A model generated the notes under the pieces. That model worked only from the letters and a program-made list of their open reading frames with translations. It was not told where the DNA came from and did not search any database. Below are positions 43,081-52,585 of a DNA stretch of 52,808 bases, piece after piece. The DNA comes from Lactobacillus amylolyticus DSM 11664 (GTDB taxonomy: Bacteria > Bacillota > Bacilli > Lactobacillales > Lactobacillaceae), in assembly GCF_000178475.1 (NCBI RefSeq), contig NZ_ADNY01000004.1:1-52808 (forward strand), read 5' to 3'. Positions within the stretch are counted from its first letter, which is position 1. Each line of letters opens with the position of its first letter. Position numbers and translations under genes: made by a program.

Positions 43081-43791
43081 ATGAAGAAATTAACAGCGCA
43101 AGAAATTATTGATTACATTGGCAATGCTAAAAAGAAGACGCCAGTCAAGGTTTTTATTAAAGGCGACTTAGCTGACCTTGATTTCCCTGAATCTATTGAA
43201 AATTACAATGAAGCTCATTCAGGCGTTATCTTCGGTGATTGGGACGAAGTTGAACCATTCTTGAAAAAGAATCAAGAAAAGATTTCTTCCTATCATATTG
43301 AAAATGATGCACGCAACTCAGCCGTTCCTTTGCTTGATCTTAAGAAAATCAATGCGCGGATTGAACCAGGTGCAATTATTCGTGACCAAGTGACGATCGG
43401 CAATAACGCCGTTATCATGATGGGCGCAATTATCAATATTGGTGCTGAGATCGGGGACGATTCGATGATCGATATGGGCGCTGTTCTTGGTGGCCGTGCA
43501 ATCGTTGGCAAACATTGTCATATTGGTGCCGGCACGGTTTTGGCAGGCGTGATTGAACCTGCTTCAGCTCAGCCAGTAAGAATCGATGACAACGTTTTAA
43601 TCGGAGCAAACGCCGTCGTGATTGAAGGCGTTCATGTTGGTGAAGGCGCAGTTGTTGCGGCTGGTGCGATCGTAACGCATGACGTTGCGCCACACACGAT
43701 GGTCGCTGGCGTTCCAGCCAAGTTCATTAAGAACGTTGACCAAAAGACCAAGAGCAAGACAGGTTTGGAAGACAATTTAAGAAAGCTGTAA
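43081..43791 (+). CDS. dapH: Tetrahydrodipicolinate N-acetyltransferase
   Basis: It acetylates L-2,3,4,5-tetrahydrodipicolinate using acetyl-CoA, committing the pathway to the acetyl branch. The 236-aa protein has an N-terminal helical cap and from about residue 85 a left-handed beta helix of hexapeptide repeats ([35 protein letters not shown]). The acetylated branch is supported by the adjacent N-acetyl-DAP deacetylase. Ribosome binding site AAGGAG, 12 bases after lysA. Confidence 0.95.
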   Translation: MKKLTAQEIIDYIGNAKKKTPVKVFIKGDLADLDFPESIENYNEAHSGVIFGDWDEVEPFLKKNQEKISSYHIENDARNSAVPLLDLKKINARIEPGAIIRDQVTIGNNAVIMMGAIINIGAEIGDDSMIDMGAVLGGRAIVGKHCHIGAGTVLAGVIEPASAQPVRIDDNVLIGANAVVIEGVHVGEGAVVAAGAIVTHDVAPHTMVAGVPAKFIKNVDQKTKSKTGLEDNLRKL

Positions 43792-43793
43792 CG

Positions 43794-44945
43794 ATGACGC
43801 TTTTAACAGAGCAAGACTTAATTAAAATTAGAAGACACTTGCATCAAATCCCGGAATTGGCACTGCATGAAGTGCAAACGCATGATTATTTACTGCAGGT
43901 GATTGAAAGCTTTAAGCAGTATTATTTAGAGATCAGAGTACCAGAGCAATCGCCAACTGCAATTTTGGTTTTGGTAAAAGGAAAAAAGCCGCGGCGAACG
44001 ATCGGCTACCGCACGGATATTGATGCGCTGCCAGTAGAAGAAAAGACTGGTTTGCCTTTTTCTTCAAAACATCCTGGCGTGATGCATGCCTGCGGCCATG
44101 ATGTTCATATGACTGTTGCTTTGGGCTTGCTGAATTATTTTAGTGAAAATCAACCCCAAGACAATCTGCTTTTCTTCTTCCAGCCAGCTGAAGAGAGTGA
44201 ATCAGGCGGCAAGCAAGCGTATGAAAAGGGAATCTTTGAAGATAAATGGAAACCTGATGAATTCTATGGCTTGCATGACAATCCGGCTTTGCTAGCTGGT
44301 GCGATTGGCTGCCGCATGGGAACGCTGTTCGCGGGAACTACTGAAGTCAATATTGATTTGATCGGTAAAAGCGGTCACGCTGCTTTTCCACAAAACGCAA
44401 ACGATACGGTCGTAGCGATGGCGAGTCTGATCATGCAGATCCAAACGATCATTTCTCGCAGCATTGACCCGATTCAAAGCGGCGTTATAACGCTGGGAAA
44501 GGTCGATGCTGGCACGATCAGAAACGTGATCGCCGGTCATGCCCGCATTGAAGGAACGATTCGTGGCCTGACTCAAAAAATGATCTTGAACATTGATCAT
44601 CGTTTGCAAGATGTTTGCGATGGCGTGGCACGCAGTTTTAATATGGACGTAAAGCTGAATTTGAATCAAGGCGGCTATTGGCCAGTCGAAAATAATCCAG
44701 ATTTAACTCGCAGCTTTATCAAGTATATGAAAAAGCAGCCCGATGTTAACTTTATCGAAACTGAGCCGGCAATGACCGGTGAAGACTTTGGCTACTTGCT
44801 GGCCAAGTTCCCAGGCGTTATGTTCTGGCTCGGCGTCAATGATGATTCACAGCTGCATTCGGCAACGCTGACCCCTGATGAAAAGAGCATTCAACGTGGA
44901 GTTGATGCGATTAAGGGTTTTCTGATTTATAGAATGGAGAATTAA
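43794..44945 (+). CDS. dapL: N-acetyl-LL-diaminopimelate deacetylase (M20 peptidase family)
   Basis: It removes the acetyl group from N-acetyl-LL-DAP, giving LL-DAP and acetate. The 383-aa M20D amidohydrolase shows GYRTDIDALPVEEKTGLPF, HACGHDVHMT with metal ligands, QPAEESESGGK, the dimerisation region GKSGHAAFPQNANDTV, and MTGEDFGYLL near the C-terminus. The gene is also called ykuR in Bacillus; other M20 enzymes act on amino acids, but operon context fixes the role. It starts two bases after the dapH stop. Confidence 0.92.
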   Translation: MTLLTEQDLIKIRRHLHQIPELALHEVQTHDYLLQVIESFKQYYLEIRVPEQSPTAILVLVKGKKPRRTIGYRTDIDALPVEEKTGLPFSSKHPGVMHACGHDVHMTVALGLLNYFSENQPQDNLLFFFQPAEESESGGKQAYEKGIFEDKWKPDEFYGLHDNPALLAGAIGCRMGTLFAGTTEVNIDLIGKSGHAAFPQNANDTVVAMASLIMQIQTIISRSIDPIQSGVITLGKVDAGTIRNVIAGHARIEGTIRGLTQKMILNIDHRLQDVCDGVARSFNMDVKLNLNQGGYWPVENNPDLTRSFIKYMKKQPDVNFIETEPAMTGEDFGYLLAKFPGVMFWLGVNDDSQLHSATLTPDEKSIQRGVDAIKGFLIYRMEN

Positions 44946-45881
44946 ATGACTTCTTTAATTGATGCAGATTTAATAACGGCACTTGTAACACCTTTTGATG
45001 AACAACAAAAAATCAATTTCGATTGTTTGGAAAAATTGACCAATCACTTGATTGCACAAGGATGCAACGGCTTTGTCATTGGTGGTACGACTGGTGAAAC
45101 ACCAACTCTTTCTCATGATGAAAAAATTGAATTGTATCAAAAGTTCGCTGAAATCGTCCATGGCCGTGTTCCGATTATCGCTGGCACAGGCAGCAACAAT
45201 ACTGCTGAAACGACTTCCTTCACTAATGAAGTTGCGCAAATCAAGGGTATCGATTATGCCTTGGTTGTGGTTCCGCCTTATAACAAGCCTAACCAAAGAA
45301 GCATGATTGCTCACTTCAAGACTGTTGCGCAAACGGTTCATATGCCAATTTTGATCTACAACATTCCAGGTCGAACTGGAGTCAAGATGGAAAAAGAAAC
45401 CATTGTCCTTTTGTCACACGAAGAAAACATTAAGGGCATCAAACAATGTGCTTCTCTTGAAGAAATGGAATACATCATTGATCACAAGGATCCTGATTTC
45501 ATGGTCTTCAGTGGAGAAGATAGCCAAGCATTGTCAGCAAGATTGTTAGGCGCAAACGGCGTTGTTTCAGTTGCTTCTCATGTATACTGCAAGCAAATGC
45601 GGCAAATGTACGACTATTTATACAGCGGCAATTATGTTGAAGCAGCAAAACTTCAACGCTGGTTGACGCCAAAAATGGCAGCAATGTTCATGTTCCCATC
45701 TCCATCACCAGTTAAAGCAGTCCTCAACGCACAGGGCTTTAAGACAGGTGGCTGCCGTTTGCCACTTTTGGCCTTAAATGATGATGAAAAGGTTCAATTA
45801 GCACAAAAGTTAGGATTAAAGGATGATGCCTTATCTGGTCAATTGTCTTTGGATTTGGGAGAGGAAGTAAACAATGACTAA
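44946..45881 (+). CDS. dapA: 4-hydroxy-tetrahydrodipicolinate synthase
   Basis: It condenses pyruvate with aspartate semialdehyde, the first lysine-specific step. A 311-aa TIM-barrel class I aldolase: [14 protein letters not shown] at strand 2, [15 protein letters not shown] with the catalytic Tyr, and the Schiff-base Lys in IKGIKQCAS. Length is slightly above the 290 norm because of a C-terminal extension. The start touches the dapL stop with a GGAGA ribosome binding site inside dapL. Confidence 0.97.
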   Translation: MTSLIDADLITALVTPFDEQQKINFDCLEKLTNHLIAQGCNGFVIGGTTGETPTLSHDEKIELYQKFAEIVHGRVPIIAGTGSNNTAETTSFTNEVAQIKGIDYALVVVPPYNKPNQRSMIAHFKTVAQTVHMPILIYNIPGRTGVKMEKETIVLLSHEENIKGIKQCASLEEMEYIIDHKDPDFMVFSGEDSQALSARLLGANGVVSVASHVYCKQMRQMYDYLYSGNYVEAAKLQRWLTPKMAAMFMFPSPSPVKAVLNAQGFKTGGCRLPLLALNDDEKVQLAQKLGLKDDALSGQLSLDLGEEVNND

Positions 45882-46653
45882 AAAAGTTTTAATTGCAGGT
45901 TTTACTGGTGCAATGGGACAAAAGACAGTTGCTTTGGTCAACTCATTGCCTGATTTTGAAATCGTGGCCGGTTTGTCTCCGATTGCGGAACACGATCCTG
46001 AAAAATATCATTTGCCAGCTGATGCGCAAATCTTTGAAAAATTATCCGATATTCCAGCTGGCATTGCGGATATCTGGGTTGATTTCACCACGCCTAGTTC
46101 AGTTTATGACAACACCAAGTTTGCTTTAACGCATGGCATCGCCCCAGTAATCGGCACAACTGGCTTAACCGATGCTCAACAAGAAGAGTTGGTTGCTATT
46201 TCTAAAGAAAAAAAGCAGGCTGGTTTGATTGCTCCTAACTTTGGAATGTCAGCCGTCTTATTGATGAAATTTGCTCAAGAAGCAGCCAAATATTTCCCTG
46301 ATGCAGAAATTATCGAAATGCACCACGCAGATAAAAAGGATGCTCCTTCAGGCACGGCTTTGAGTACGGCTAAGTTGATTGCTAAAAACAGACCAGAACA
46401 CGAAACTGCTCCGGATGAAATCGAAAGCTTAAACGGCGTGCGTGGCGGTGACTATCGAGGAATCAGGATTCACTCCGTTCGTTTGCCAGGCTACATTGCT
46501 CACGAGCAAGTTTTGTTTGGCGGAAATGGCGAAGCACTAACGATTCGGCAAGATTCATTTGATCGTCAATCTTTCATGAGCGGTGTTAAGGTAGCACTTG
46601 AAAAAGTTGATCAGTTGGATCATTTGGTTATTGGATTAGAAAATATTTTATAG
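45874..46653 (+). CDS. dapB: 4-hydroxy-tetrahydrodipicolinate reductase
   Basis: It reduces the DapA product with NAD(P)H. The 259-aa protein has a Rossmann motif [13 protein letters not shown] (GxxGxMG) at the N-terminus, FTTPSS in the cofactor site, the active signature [16 protein letters not shown] with the catalytic His and Lys, and [16 protein letters not shown]. It overlaps dapA by 8 bases; GAGGAAG is the ribosome binding site. Confidence 0.97.
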   Translation: MTKKVLIAGFTGAMGQKTVALVNSLPDFEIVAGLSPIAEHDPEKYHLPADAQIFEKLSDIPAGIADIWVDFTTPSSVYDNTKFALTHGIAPVIGTTGLTDAQQEELVAISKEKKQAGLIAPNFGMSAVLLMKFAQEAAKYFPDAEIIEMHHADKKDAPSGTALSTAKLIAKNRPEHETAPDEIESLNGVRGGDYRGIRIHSVRLPGYIAHEQVLFGGNGEALTIRQDSFDRQSFMSGVKVALEKVDQLDHLVIGLENIL

Positions 46654-46662
46654 GAGGCAAAT

Positions 46663-47841
46663 ATGCCACATTTAGCAGATGGACTAGGTTATAGCGACAA
46701 GGTTGAAAAGGTAAAACCTTCCGGTATCAGAATTTTTGACAATCAGGTTTCAAAAATTCCAGGCATTATTAAATTGACTTTGGGTGAACCTGATATGAAC
46801 ACGCCTGAACACGTCAAGCAAGCAGCAATTCGCAGCATTCAAAACAACGATTCACACTATGCGCCGCAAAAGGGTAAGTTGGCTTTAAGAAAAGCCATCA
46901 GCAACTTTTTGGACAAGACGATTCACGTCAAATATGATCCTGAAACAGAAGTTGTTGTTACTGTTGGTGCAACTGAAGCAATCAATGCAGCCTTGTTTGC
47001 CATCAGCAATCCTGGCGACCAAGTTATTATCCCAACGCCGGTCTTTTCACTATACTGGCCAGTTGCTACCTTGGCAGATGCCAACTTTGTCTTGGTAAAT
47101 ACTGCTAAGGATGGCTTCGTATTAACGCCTGAACACTTAGAAAAGGTCATTGAAGAAAATCCTAAGGCTAAGGCCGTAATTTTGAATTATCCAACCAACC
47201 CAACTGGAGTTGAATACTCAGAAGAAAATATTAAGGCTTTGGCAAAAGTAATTCGCAAGCATAATTTATATGTCATTACGGATGAAATTTACTCAACTTT
47301 GACCTATGGCGTTAAGCATTATTCAATTGCAAGCGAAATCCCTGAACGTGCAATTTATATTTCTGGTGTATCCAAGTCTCACGCTATGACCGGTTATCGT
47401 TTGGGTTATATTGCCGGACCTGCAGAAATTATGGCTCAAATCGGCAAGGTTCATGGCTTGATGGTAACGACAACCACTGATTCTTCACAAGCAGCAGCTC
47501 TGGAAGCATTGACCAATGGTTTGGATGATCCTAAAGGATACCGCAAAGTTTACCAAAAGCGGCGTGATTTTGTTGTTAAAGCATTGAATGACATGGGCAT
47601 GGAGACCGTTAAGCCACAAGGTGCCTTCTATGTTTTTGCTAAAATTCCTGAAAAATTCGGCAAGGACGACATGAAATTTGCGCTTGATTTGGCAAATAAA
47701 GAAAAAGTCGGCATTACCCCAGGTTCAGCCTTTGGACCAGGCGGTGAAGGCTACGTTCGTCTATCTTATGCTTCTTCAGATGAGAATTTACATACTGCTT
47801 TATCAAGAATTAAGGATTATTTACAAAAAAAGGGCAATTAA
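46663..47841 (+). CDS. patA: Probable N-acetyl-LL-diaminopimelate aminotransferase
   Basis: A 392-aa class I/II PLP aminotransferase. It should transfer the amino group from glutamate to N-acetyl-2-amino-6-oxopimelate, filling the one step between DapH and the deacetylase. Seen: [26 protein letters not shown] (substrate/PLP contacts), [13 protein letters not shown] with the PLP Asp/Tyr, the Schiff-base Lys in [16 protein letters not shown], and the C-terminal VRLSYASS Arg. The substrate is fixed by operon position rather than by sequence. AGGAGG ribosome binding site. Confidence 0.9.
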   Translation: MPHLADGLGYSDKVEKVKPSGIRIFDNQVSKIPGIIKLTLGEPDMNTPEHVKQAAIRSIQNNDSHYAPQKGKLALRKAISNFLDKTIHVKYDPETEVVVTVGATEAINAALFAISNPGDQVIIPTPVFSLYWPVATLADANFVLVNTAKDGFVLTPEHLEKVIEENPKAKAVILNYPTNPTGVEYSEENIKALAKVIRKHNLYVITDEIYSTLTYGVKHYSIASEIPERAIYISGVSKSHAMTGYRLGYIAGPAEIMAQIGKVHGLMVTTTTDSSQAAALEALTNGLDDPKGYRKVYQKRRDFVVKALNDMGMETVKPQGAFYVFAKIPEKFGKDDMKFALDLANKEKVGITPGSAFGPGGEGYVRLSYASSDENLHTALSRIKDYLQKKGN

Positions 47842-47843
47842 AA

Positions 47844-48902
47844 ATGACTAAGGAATATAACGTTGCAATTTTAGGTGCTACCGGTGCTGTTGGCCGCAGA
47901 ATGATTCAACAATTGGAGCAATCAACCATCCCTGTAAAAAGCTTGAAGCTGCTTGCTTCATATCGTTCAGCCGGAACTGTTTTGAAATTCAAGGGTCAAG
48001 ACTTAACAGTTGAAGAAACCGCACCCGATTCTTTTGATAGCATCGACTTGGTTTTGTCATCAGCTGGCGGCTCAGTTTCTAAAAAGTTCTTGCCAGAAGC
48101 TGTAAAGCGCGGCGCAGTTTGTGTTGACAACACTAGTGCTTTCAGAATGGAACCAGATGTGCCTTTGGTTGTGCCAGAGGTTAATCCTGAAGCTTTGAAA
48201 AAGCACCATGGCATTATTGCCAACCCTAACTGTTCAACTATTCAAATGGTTATGGCCCTTGAACCAGTAAGAAGAAAGTTTGGCTTAAAGCAAATCATCG
48301 TTTCAACTTATCAAGCTGCTTCTGGTGCTGGTCAAGCTGCAATCGAAGAACTTAAAAAGGAAGCACAAGACTACTTGGATGGCAAAGACATGCAAGAAGA
48401 TGCCAAGATTTTGCCAACAAAAGGCGATAAGAAGCATTATCCATTAGCCTTTAACTTGCTTCCACAAATTGATGTCTTGGAAGACAGCGGCTATTCTCAT
48501 GAAGAATGGAAGATGATCCACGAAACCAAGAAGATCATGCTGGATGACATGAACTCAGACAAGATTAAGGTAACGGCCACTTGCGTGCGGGTACCAGTAC
48601 CCATTGCCCATGGTGAAAGTGTTTACTTCACTGTTGAAGATAAGGATGCAACAGCTCAAGATATTATGGATGTAATTGCAAAATTCCCAGGCGATGTTTT
48701 GCAAGATGACATTAAGCATCAAATTTACCCACAACCAGTAAACGCCGAAGGTTCACGCGATACTTTTGTCGGCCGAATTCGTCCGGATTATGAAAATCCA
48801 GGTGCCTTCAACATGTGGGTTGTAGCCGACAACTTGCTTAAGGGTGCCGCTTGGAACACGGTTGAAAACGCAGAGTATTTGGATAAGATGAATTTGATCT
48901 AA
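47844..48902 (+). CDS. asd: Aspartate-semialdehyde dehydrogenase
   Basis: It reduces aspartyl phosphate to aspartate semialdehyde, the step before DapA. The 352-aa protein has NADP-binding [13 protein letters not shown] at the start, the nucleophile Cys in [26 protein letters not shown], and [12 protein letters not shown] with the catalytic His. It is the last gene of the riboswitch-controlled operon. With lysC and dapF on the opposite strand, the complete aspartate-to-lysine route is present in 10 kb. Confidence 0.97.
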   Translation: MTKEYNVAILGATGAVGRRMIQQLEQSTIPVKSLKLLASYRSAGTVLKFKGQDLTVEETAPDSFDSIDLVLSSAGGSVSKKFLPEAVKRGAVCVDNTSAFRMEPDVPLVVPEVNPEALKKHHGIIANPNCSTIQMVMALEPVRRKFGLKQIIVSTYQAASGAGQAAIEELKKEAQDYLDGKDMQEDAKILPTKGDKKHYPLAFNLLPQIDVLEDSGYSHEEWKMIHETKKIMLDDMNSDKIKVTATCVRVPVPIAHGESVYFTVEDKDATAQDIMDVIAKFPGDVLQDDIKHQIYPQPVNAEGSRDTFVGRIRPDYENPGAFNMWVVADNLLKGAAWNTVENAEYLDKMNLI

Positions 48903-49105
48903 AAAGTTTGAAGAAAACTTGAAGGCTTTTTATAAAATTAACAATAAAACCGGTTTTATTACTGGTGTTACAAAATATTACATTCAAGACAAATAATTGA
49001 GTGATCATTATGAGATAGTTCTGAAACACTCTCCTTGTACTATAGAGACTGTCAAGAGGTGACAGACAAGAATTTAATAATTCACTTATAAAGGAGAGTT
49101 TTATT
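48903..49105. promoter_or_regulatory. Leader region of the apf-like gene, with inverted repeats
   Basis: A palindromic AATAAAACCGGTTTTATT lies at 48942-48959, a possible weak terminator for the lysine operon. Further on, TACTAT (49038-49043) is a plausible -10. CTGTCAAGAGGTGACAG at 49049-49065 is a perfect 6-bp hairpin in the expected leader. ACTCTCCTT at 49028-49036 is exactly complementary to AAGGAGAGT (49091-49099), the ribosome binding site. Confidence 0.45.
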
Positions 49106-49518
49106 TTGAAACTTAAATCTATCGTAACTAAATCTATCGCCGCTGCTACCGGTCAAGTTTTGGCAGCTAACACTAATTGGAAAGTTATTCAAACAGCTTA
49201 TGACTCTCAAGGCAATAAGTGGTACGACCTTGGGGACAACCAATGGGTTAAGGTTTCAACTGCTTCTGTAAAGACTTCAAGTACTTAGCAACTGGTTCTG
49301 AAGCAAGTGCCAAAGCTTGGATTGCCAATAAAGAATCTGGCGGTTCATACACAGCCAAGAATGGTCAATATATCGGTAAATATCAATTATCAGCCTCACT
49401 TTTAGGCGGCAACTATTCTGCATCAAACCAAGAAAAGGTTGCTGATAACTATGTTAAGAGTCGTTACGGTTCTTGGACTGCTGCTAAGAAGTTCTGGGAA
49501 GCTAATGGCTGGTATTAA
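49106..49518 (+). pseudogene. apf: Aggregation-promoting factor (Apf)-like secreted protein, degraded
   Basis: It begins at a TTG with an ideal AAGGAGAG: MKLKSIVTKSIAAAT, the start of the Apf-type signal peptide, but then jumps to GQVLAANTNWKVIQTAYDSQ, so the signal sequence is shortened and probably non-functional. TAG at 49286 ends this frame after 60 codons. In the next frame the conserved C-terminus runs: FKYLATGSEASAKAWIANKE, GQYIGKYQLSASLLGG, FWEANGWY, stop TAA 49516. A one-base loss near 49275 explains the shift. Intact Apf proteins are abundant surface proteins of the L. acidophilus group with a resuscitation/lysozyme-like C-terminal domain. The upstream leader looks strong. Confidence 0.85.
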
Positions 49519-49540
49519 TTAAAATAGATCATAAAAATTG

Positions 49541-49569
49541 CTTTACACGAATGTGTAAAACTTTTTTTG
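49541..49569 (+). terminator. Terminator after the apf-like gene
   Basis: TTTTACAC/TTTACAC and GTGTAAA form a stem with a GAAT loop, followed by seven T. Confidence 0.85.
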
Positions 49570-49612
49570 TGGTAAGATTAAAACGCTGATAAAAAGTAGA
49601 ATGAGGAGACAA

Positions 49613-50233
49613 ATGAAGAAAAATATCTATGCAATTTGTGTTGGCTTGCCCATCACATTGATTTTTGTAATTTCGGTAGCTGCTCACGCGGCTTGGATTA
49701 GTTCTTTTGATCATTTTTTCCAGGGCGTAGTTAGATCAATTCCGAATTTGCAAGGCTTGATGCTGAAGATTACTTTTTTGGCATCACCAAAGATGGATTT
49801 GGTTTGGATGCTGTTGATCGCTGTTATTTTGTGGCTGAAAAAAAGACGTCCGCTCTCGTTAAACATTGTTGTTACACTGATCAGTGCCGATGCATTGGGT
49901 TGGGTAATTAAGCATGTAATTAGCCGGGCTCGTCCGATTCAGCACTTGGCTCAAGACGATGGCTACAGTTTCCCAAGCGGTCACGTTTTAGGAATGTCAA
50001 TCATCTTGATTTGGCTGATGATGGTGCTTTTGCCACAAGTGATGGAAAACAAAACTGCTAAATTCTGGCTTAGCGTTCTAATGATTGTCTGGTTGGTAAT
50101 TGTTATGTACTCCAGAGTTTACGTTTATGCCCATTATCCATCTGATGTCTGCGGATCAGTTGCCATTGCCTTGATGTGGGTTGGCGTGGTCCAATTGATT
50201 ATGACAAAAATTGATGAACGATTAGAAAAATAG
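49613..50233 (+). CDS. PAP2-family membrane phosphatase
   Basis: A 206-aa integral membrane protein with about five or six helices. The three phosphatase motifs are complete: KHVISRARP (KxxxxxxRP), PSGH in GYSFPSGHVLG, and SRVYVYAHYPSDV (SRxxxxxHxxxD). Members dephosphorylate undecaprenyl diphosphate, phosphatidylglycerol phosphate or similar lipids on the outer face. The start ATG 49613 is chosen because GAGGAGA lies at 49603-49609; the upstream ATG 49601 is before that site. Monocistronic, with a terminator. Confidence 0.93.
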   Translation: MKKNIYAICVGLPITLIFVISVAAHAAWISSFDHFFQGVVRSIPNLQGLMLKITFLASPKMDLVWMLLIAVILWLKKRRPLSLNIVVTLISADALGWVIKHVISRARPIQHLAQDDGYSFPSGHVLGMSIILIWLMMVLLPQVMENKTAKFWLSVLMIVWLVIVMYSRVYVYAHYPSDVCGSVAIALMWVGVVQLIMTKIDERLEK

Positions 50234-50238
50234 AATGG

Positions 50239-50268
50239 AACTGCTGATAATTTATCAGCAGTTTTTTT
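50239..50268 (+). terminator. Terminator after the PAP2 gene
   Basis: CTGCTGATA and TATCAGCAG form a perfect stem with a short loop, followed by seven T. Confidence 0.92.
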
Positions 50269-50292
50269 ATTTAAAGCTAGATATCATGCCAA

Positions 50293-50306
50293 AGTAAGCG
50301 CTATTA
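50293..50306 (+). promoter_or_regulatory. cre-like box at the ackA promoter
   Basis: AGTAAGCGCTATTA fits the cre consensus except at positions 1 and 13. It overlaps a likely -10 TATTAT (50303-50308). CcpA control of ackA is established in Bacillus; here the overlap with the -10 suggests repression rather than activation. Confidence 0.55.
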
Positions 50307-50345
50307 TATAAATGAGACTATTTCACAAGTGAGGAAGTAAGGAAT

Positions 50346-51527
50346 ATGAAAAAAGTTTTAGCGATAAATTCAGGCAGTTCATCTTTTAAATACAAATTAT
50401 TTTCTTTCCCGAGCGAAGAAGTAATAGCGCGAGGACAGGCCGAACGGGTAGGGATGGAAAATTCTGTTTTCAAAATCAAACTTAATGGCAGAGAGTTTAT
50501 CAAAAACACGGCCATTCCTAACCAAGAAGCTGCGGTTAGTTTGTTGATTGACACTCTTAAAAAGTATCATGTTGTTGAAAGTTTGCATGAGATTGCAGGC
50601 GTTGGCCACCGCGTTGTAGATGGCGGTGAAGTCTTTTCTCAATCGGTCATTATGGACGACGATAAATTGGACAAGCTGTTTAAGTTGGGCGAGCTAGCAC
50701 CATTACATAATATTCCTGAGGCACAGGGCATTAGAGCATTTAAGAAGATCATTCCAAACGTGCCGCAAGTAGCGGTTTTTGACACTTCATATCACCAAAC
50801 GCTTGATAAGATTCATTATCTCTATTCCATCCCTTACAAATATTACAAAGAATTTGGCATTAGAAAATATGGTGCTCACGGGACTTCCGTTCGTTATGTC
50901 GCTCCGCGGGCTGCCAAAATGATGCACAAGAATATCAACATTGCTCGGCTGATTGTTTGCCATTTAGGATCTGGTGCTTCAGTAACAGCAGTCAAAAACG
51001 GTCGCTCCTTTGATACCTCTATGGGCTTTAGCCCTGTTGCCGGCGTTACGATGGGAACCAGAAGCGGTGACGTTGATCCTTCTGCCTTACAGTTTTTAAT
51101 GCATAAAACGGATATGTCCATCGATGAAGTAATTGAAATGCTAAATCATGATTCAGGCGTGCTGGGCATTTCTTATGTTTCCTCTGACATGCGTGATTTA
51201 ATTGAAAGCAAAGAAAAACGGGCAAAACTTGCGCGGCGCATTTTTATTAATCGCGTGGTGCGCTACGTTGGTGCATATGCTGCCGAAATGAATGGGGTAG
51301 ATGGCATTATTTTCACAGCTGGAATTGGTGAACATGATCCTGGAATTAGAGCCGGCATTATGAGCTCATTGAGATATTTGGGCTTGGATCCAGACTTCAA
51401 AGCCAACCGGACAGATGGAGAAAAATTCATTTCAAAGCCTGGTTCCAAGGTAAAGGCGTTGATCGTGCCAACCAATGAAGAATTGATGATTGCCAGGGAT
51501 GTAGTTGATTTGGTGAGCGGCAACTAG
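50346..51527 (+). CDS. ackA: Acetate kinase
   Basis: It interconverts acetyl phosphate + ADP and acetate + ATP, the energy-yielding end of the phosphotransacetylase route. The 393-aa ASKHA kinase begins KVLAINSGSSSFKYKLF (acetate kinase signature 1). It has GVGHRVVDGGEVF, VAVFDTSYHQT with the catalytic Asp, CHLGSGASVTAVKNGRSFDT (signature 2 region) and FTAGIGEHDPGIR. Strong GAGGAAG ribosome binding site. Single-gene unit; no pta nearby. A weak hairpin (51537-51568) may end it. Confidence 0.97.
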   Translation: MKKVLAINSGSSSFKYKLFSFPSEEVIARGQAERVGMENSVFKIKLNGREFIKNTAIPNQEAAVSLLIDTLKKYHVVESLHEIAGVGHRVVDGGEVFSQSVIMDDDKLDKLFKLGELAPLHNIPEAQGIRAFKKIIPNVPQVAVFDTSYHQTLDKIHYLYSIPYKYYKEFGIRKYGAHGTSVRYVAPRAAKMMHKNINIARLIVCHLGSGASVTAVKNGRSFDTSMGFSPVAGVTMGTRSGDVDPSALQFLMHKTDMSIDEVIEMLNHDSGVLGISYVSSDMRDLIESKEKRAKLARRIFINRVVRYVGAYAAEMNGVDGIIFTAGIGEHDPGIRAGIMSSLRYLGLDPDFKANRTDGEKFISKPGSKVKALIVPTNEELMIARDVVDLVSGN

Positions 51528-51647
51528 TAAAAAAATTAAAGCAATGGTAATCTTCGTAAGTGCTTTTTAAAAGAAACCGGGTGCAACATTTGATACAATA
51601 GGAGTAAGTAATAAAAGAGAATTTATGTTAATAGGAGATAAAATTTT

Positions 51648-52481
51648 ATGAAAAACAAGTTTGGTATTACAGCAGCTGCTATTTTAGTAGCTTTGTCTTT
51701 GTCTGCATGTTCTAGCAACAAAAGCAACCAAAGTAGTTCTTCAAGCTCTAAAGCTACGAGTTCAAAAGTAGAAAAGAAAACTTCTAGTCAAAGTAGTTTA
51801 TCAACGTCTTCAAGTTCATCAAGCACTTCACAATCAAGCAAGCCATCATCTCAATCACCAAAGGAAAGCCGTATTAGCAAGTTAACTTCTGATTTGCGCA
51901 AGGTATTTCCAAATATGGCATTGCCAACCAATGATGGTTTGGGTCAAGGCTCAAGCAAGTTGAACGTTCGCTACAACAAATCTGGCAATACTAACATTAT
52001 TTACTACAGTGTTGGTAATTCTGCAGTTGATTTTAATGCAGCTAGCGTAAAGAATGAGAAGCCATATGCAGTATTGACTGAAGTTACTAACGCTTCAAGC
52101 TCTGAAGCTTCTGACTTAATCAATTACATTCCAGCACAATCTGGTTTGCCAACTAAGAAGCTGGATTCAAGCACGACTGCTACTATTCAAGGTGCTGCTG
52201 GTCAAAGATACTTGCAATGGAACAGCGATAATTACTCATTCGTAATCCAAGCAAGCAGTCAATTGAAGGAGGACCCAACCGATCGTGGTAAGAAAGTATT
52301 GGCTTTGTACAAGCAATACGGTTTGCCAAAGACCTCTAATAAGGGTAGTTTGCATGTGACTGTTGGTGACAGTGTTGGTTCATTGAATACCGTGATTGCA
52401 TGGCAAGATGGCAGCAATGTTTACCAAATCCAGGCTCACGACACTGAGACTGCATTCAAGATGCTTGCTTCATTGAAGTAA
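51648..52481 (+). CDS. Lipoprotein of unknown function with Ser-rich linker
   Basis: A 277-aa lipoprotein: signal MKNKFGITAAAILVALSLSAC with lipobox LSAC. Residues 22-75 are a low-complexity Ser/Thr/Lys/Gln tether, as expected for a wall-spanning stalk. Residues 80-277 form a globular domain beginning ISKLTSDLRKVFPNMALPT and ending VYQIQAHDTETAFKMLASLK. I do not recognise the family, though similar lipoproteins occur in many lactobacilli. No catalytic motif is seen. AATAGGAGA ribosome binding site; strong terminator after it. Confidence 0.85.
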   Translation: MKNKFGITAAAILVALSLSACSSNKSNQSSSSSSKATSSKVEKKTSSQSSLSTSSSSSSTSQSSKPSSQSPKESRISKLTSDLRKVFPNMALPTNDGLGQGSSKLNVRYNKSGNTNIIYYSVGNSAVDFNAASVKNEKPYAVLTEVTNASSSEASDLINYIPAQSGLPTKKLDSSTTATIQGAAGQRYLQWNSDNYSFVIQASSQLKEDPTDRGKKVLALYKQYGLPKTSNKGSLHVTVGDSVGSLNTVIAWQDGSNVYQIQAHDTETAFKMLASLK

Positions 52482-52502
52482 AACGAAAAGTTGCATAATA
52501 TT

Positions 52503-52536
52503 AAAGCTCCCGGTTCAATTTGAACTGGGAGTTTTT
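52503..52536 (+). terminator. Terminator after the lipoprotein gene
   Basis: CTCCCGGTTCA and TGAACTGGGAG form a stem with one G-T pair, followed by five T. Confidence 0.9.
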
Positions 52537-52585
52537 CTGTGATATGAATAGAAAAAATGGATAAATTAATATTTCGAGGAAAATA

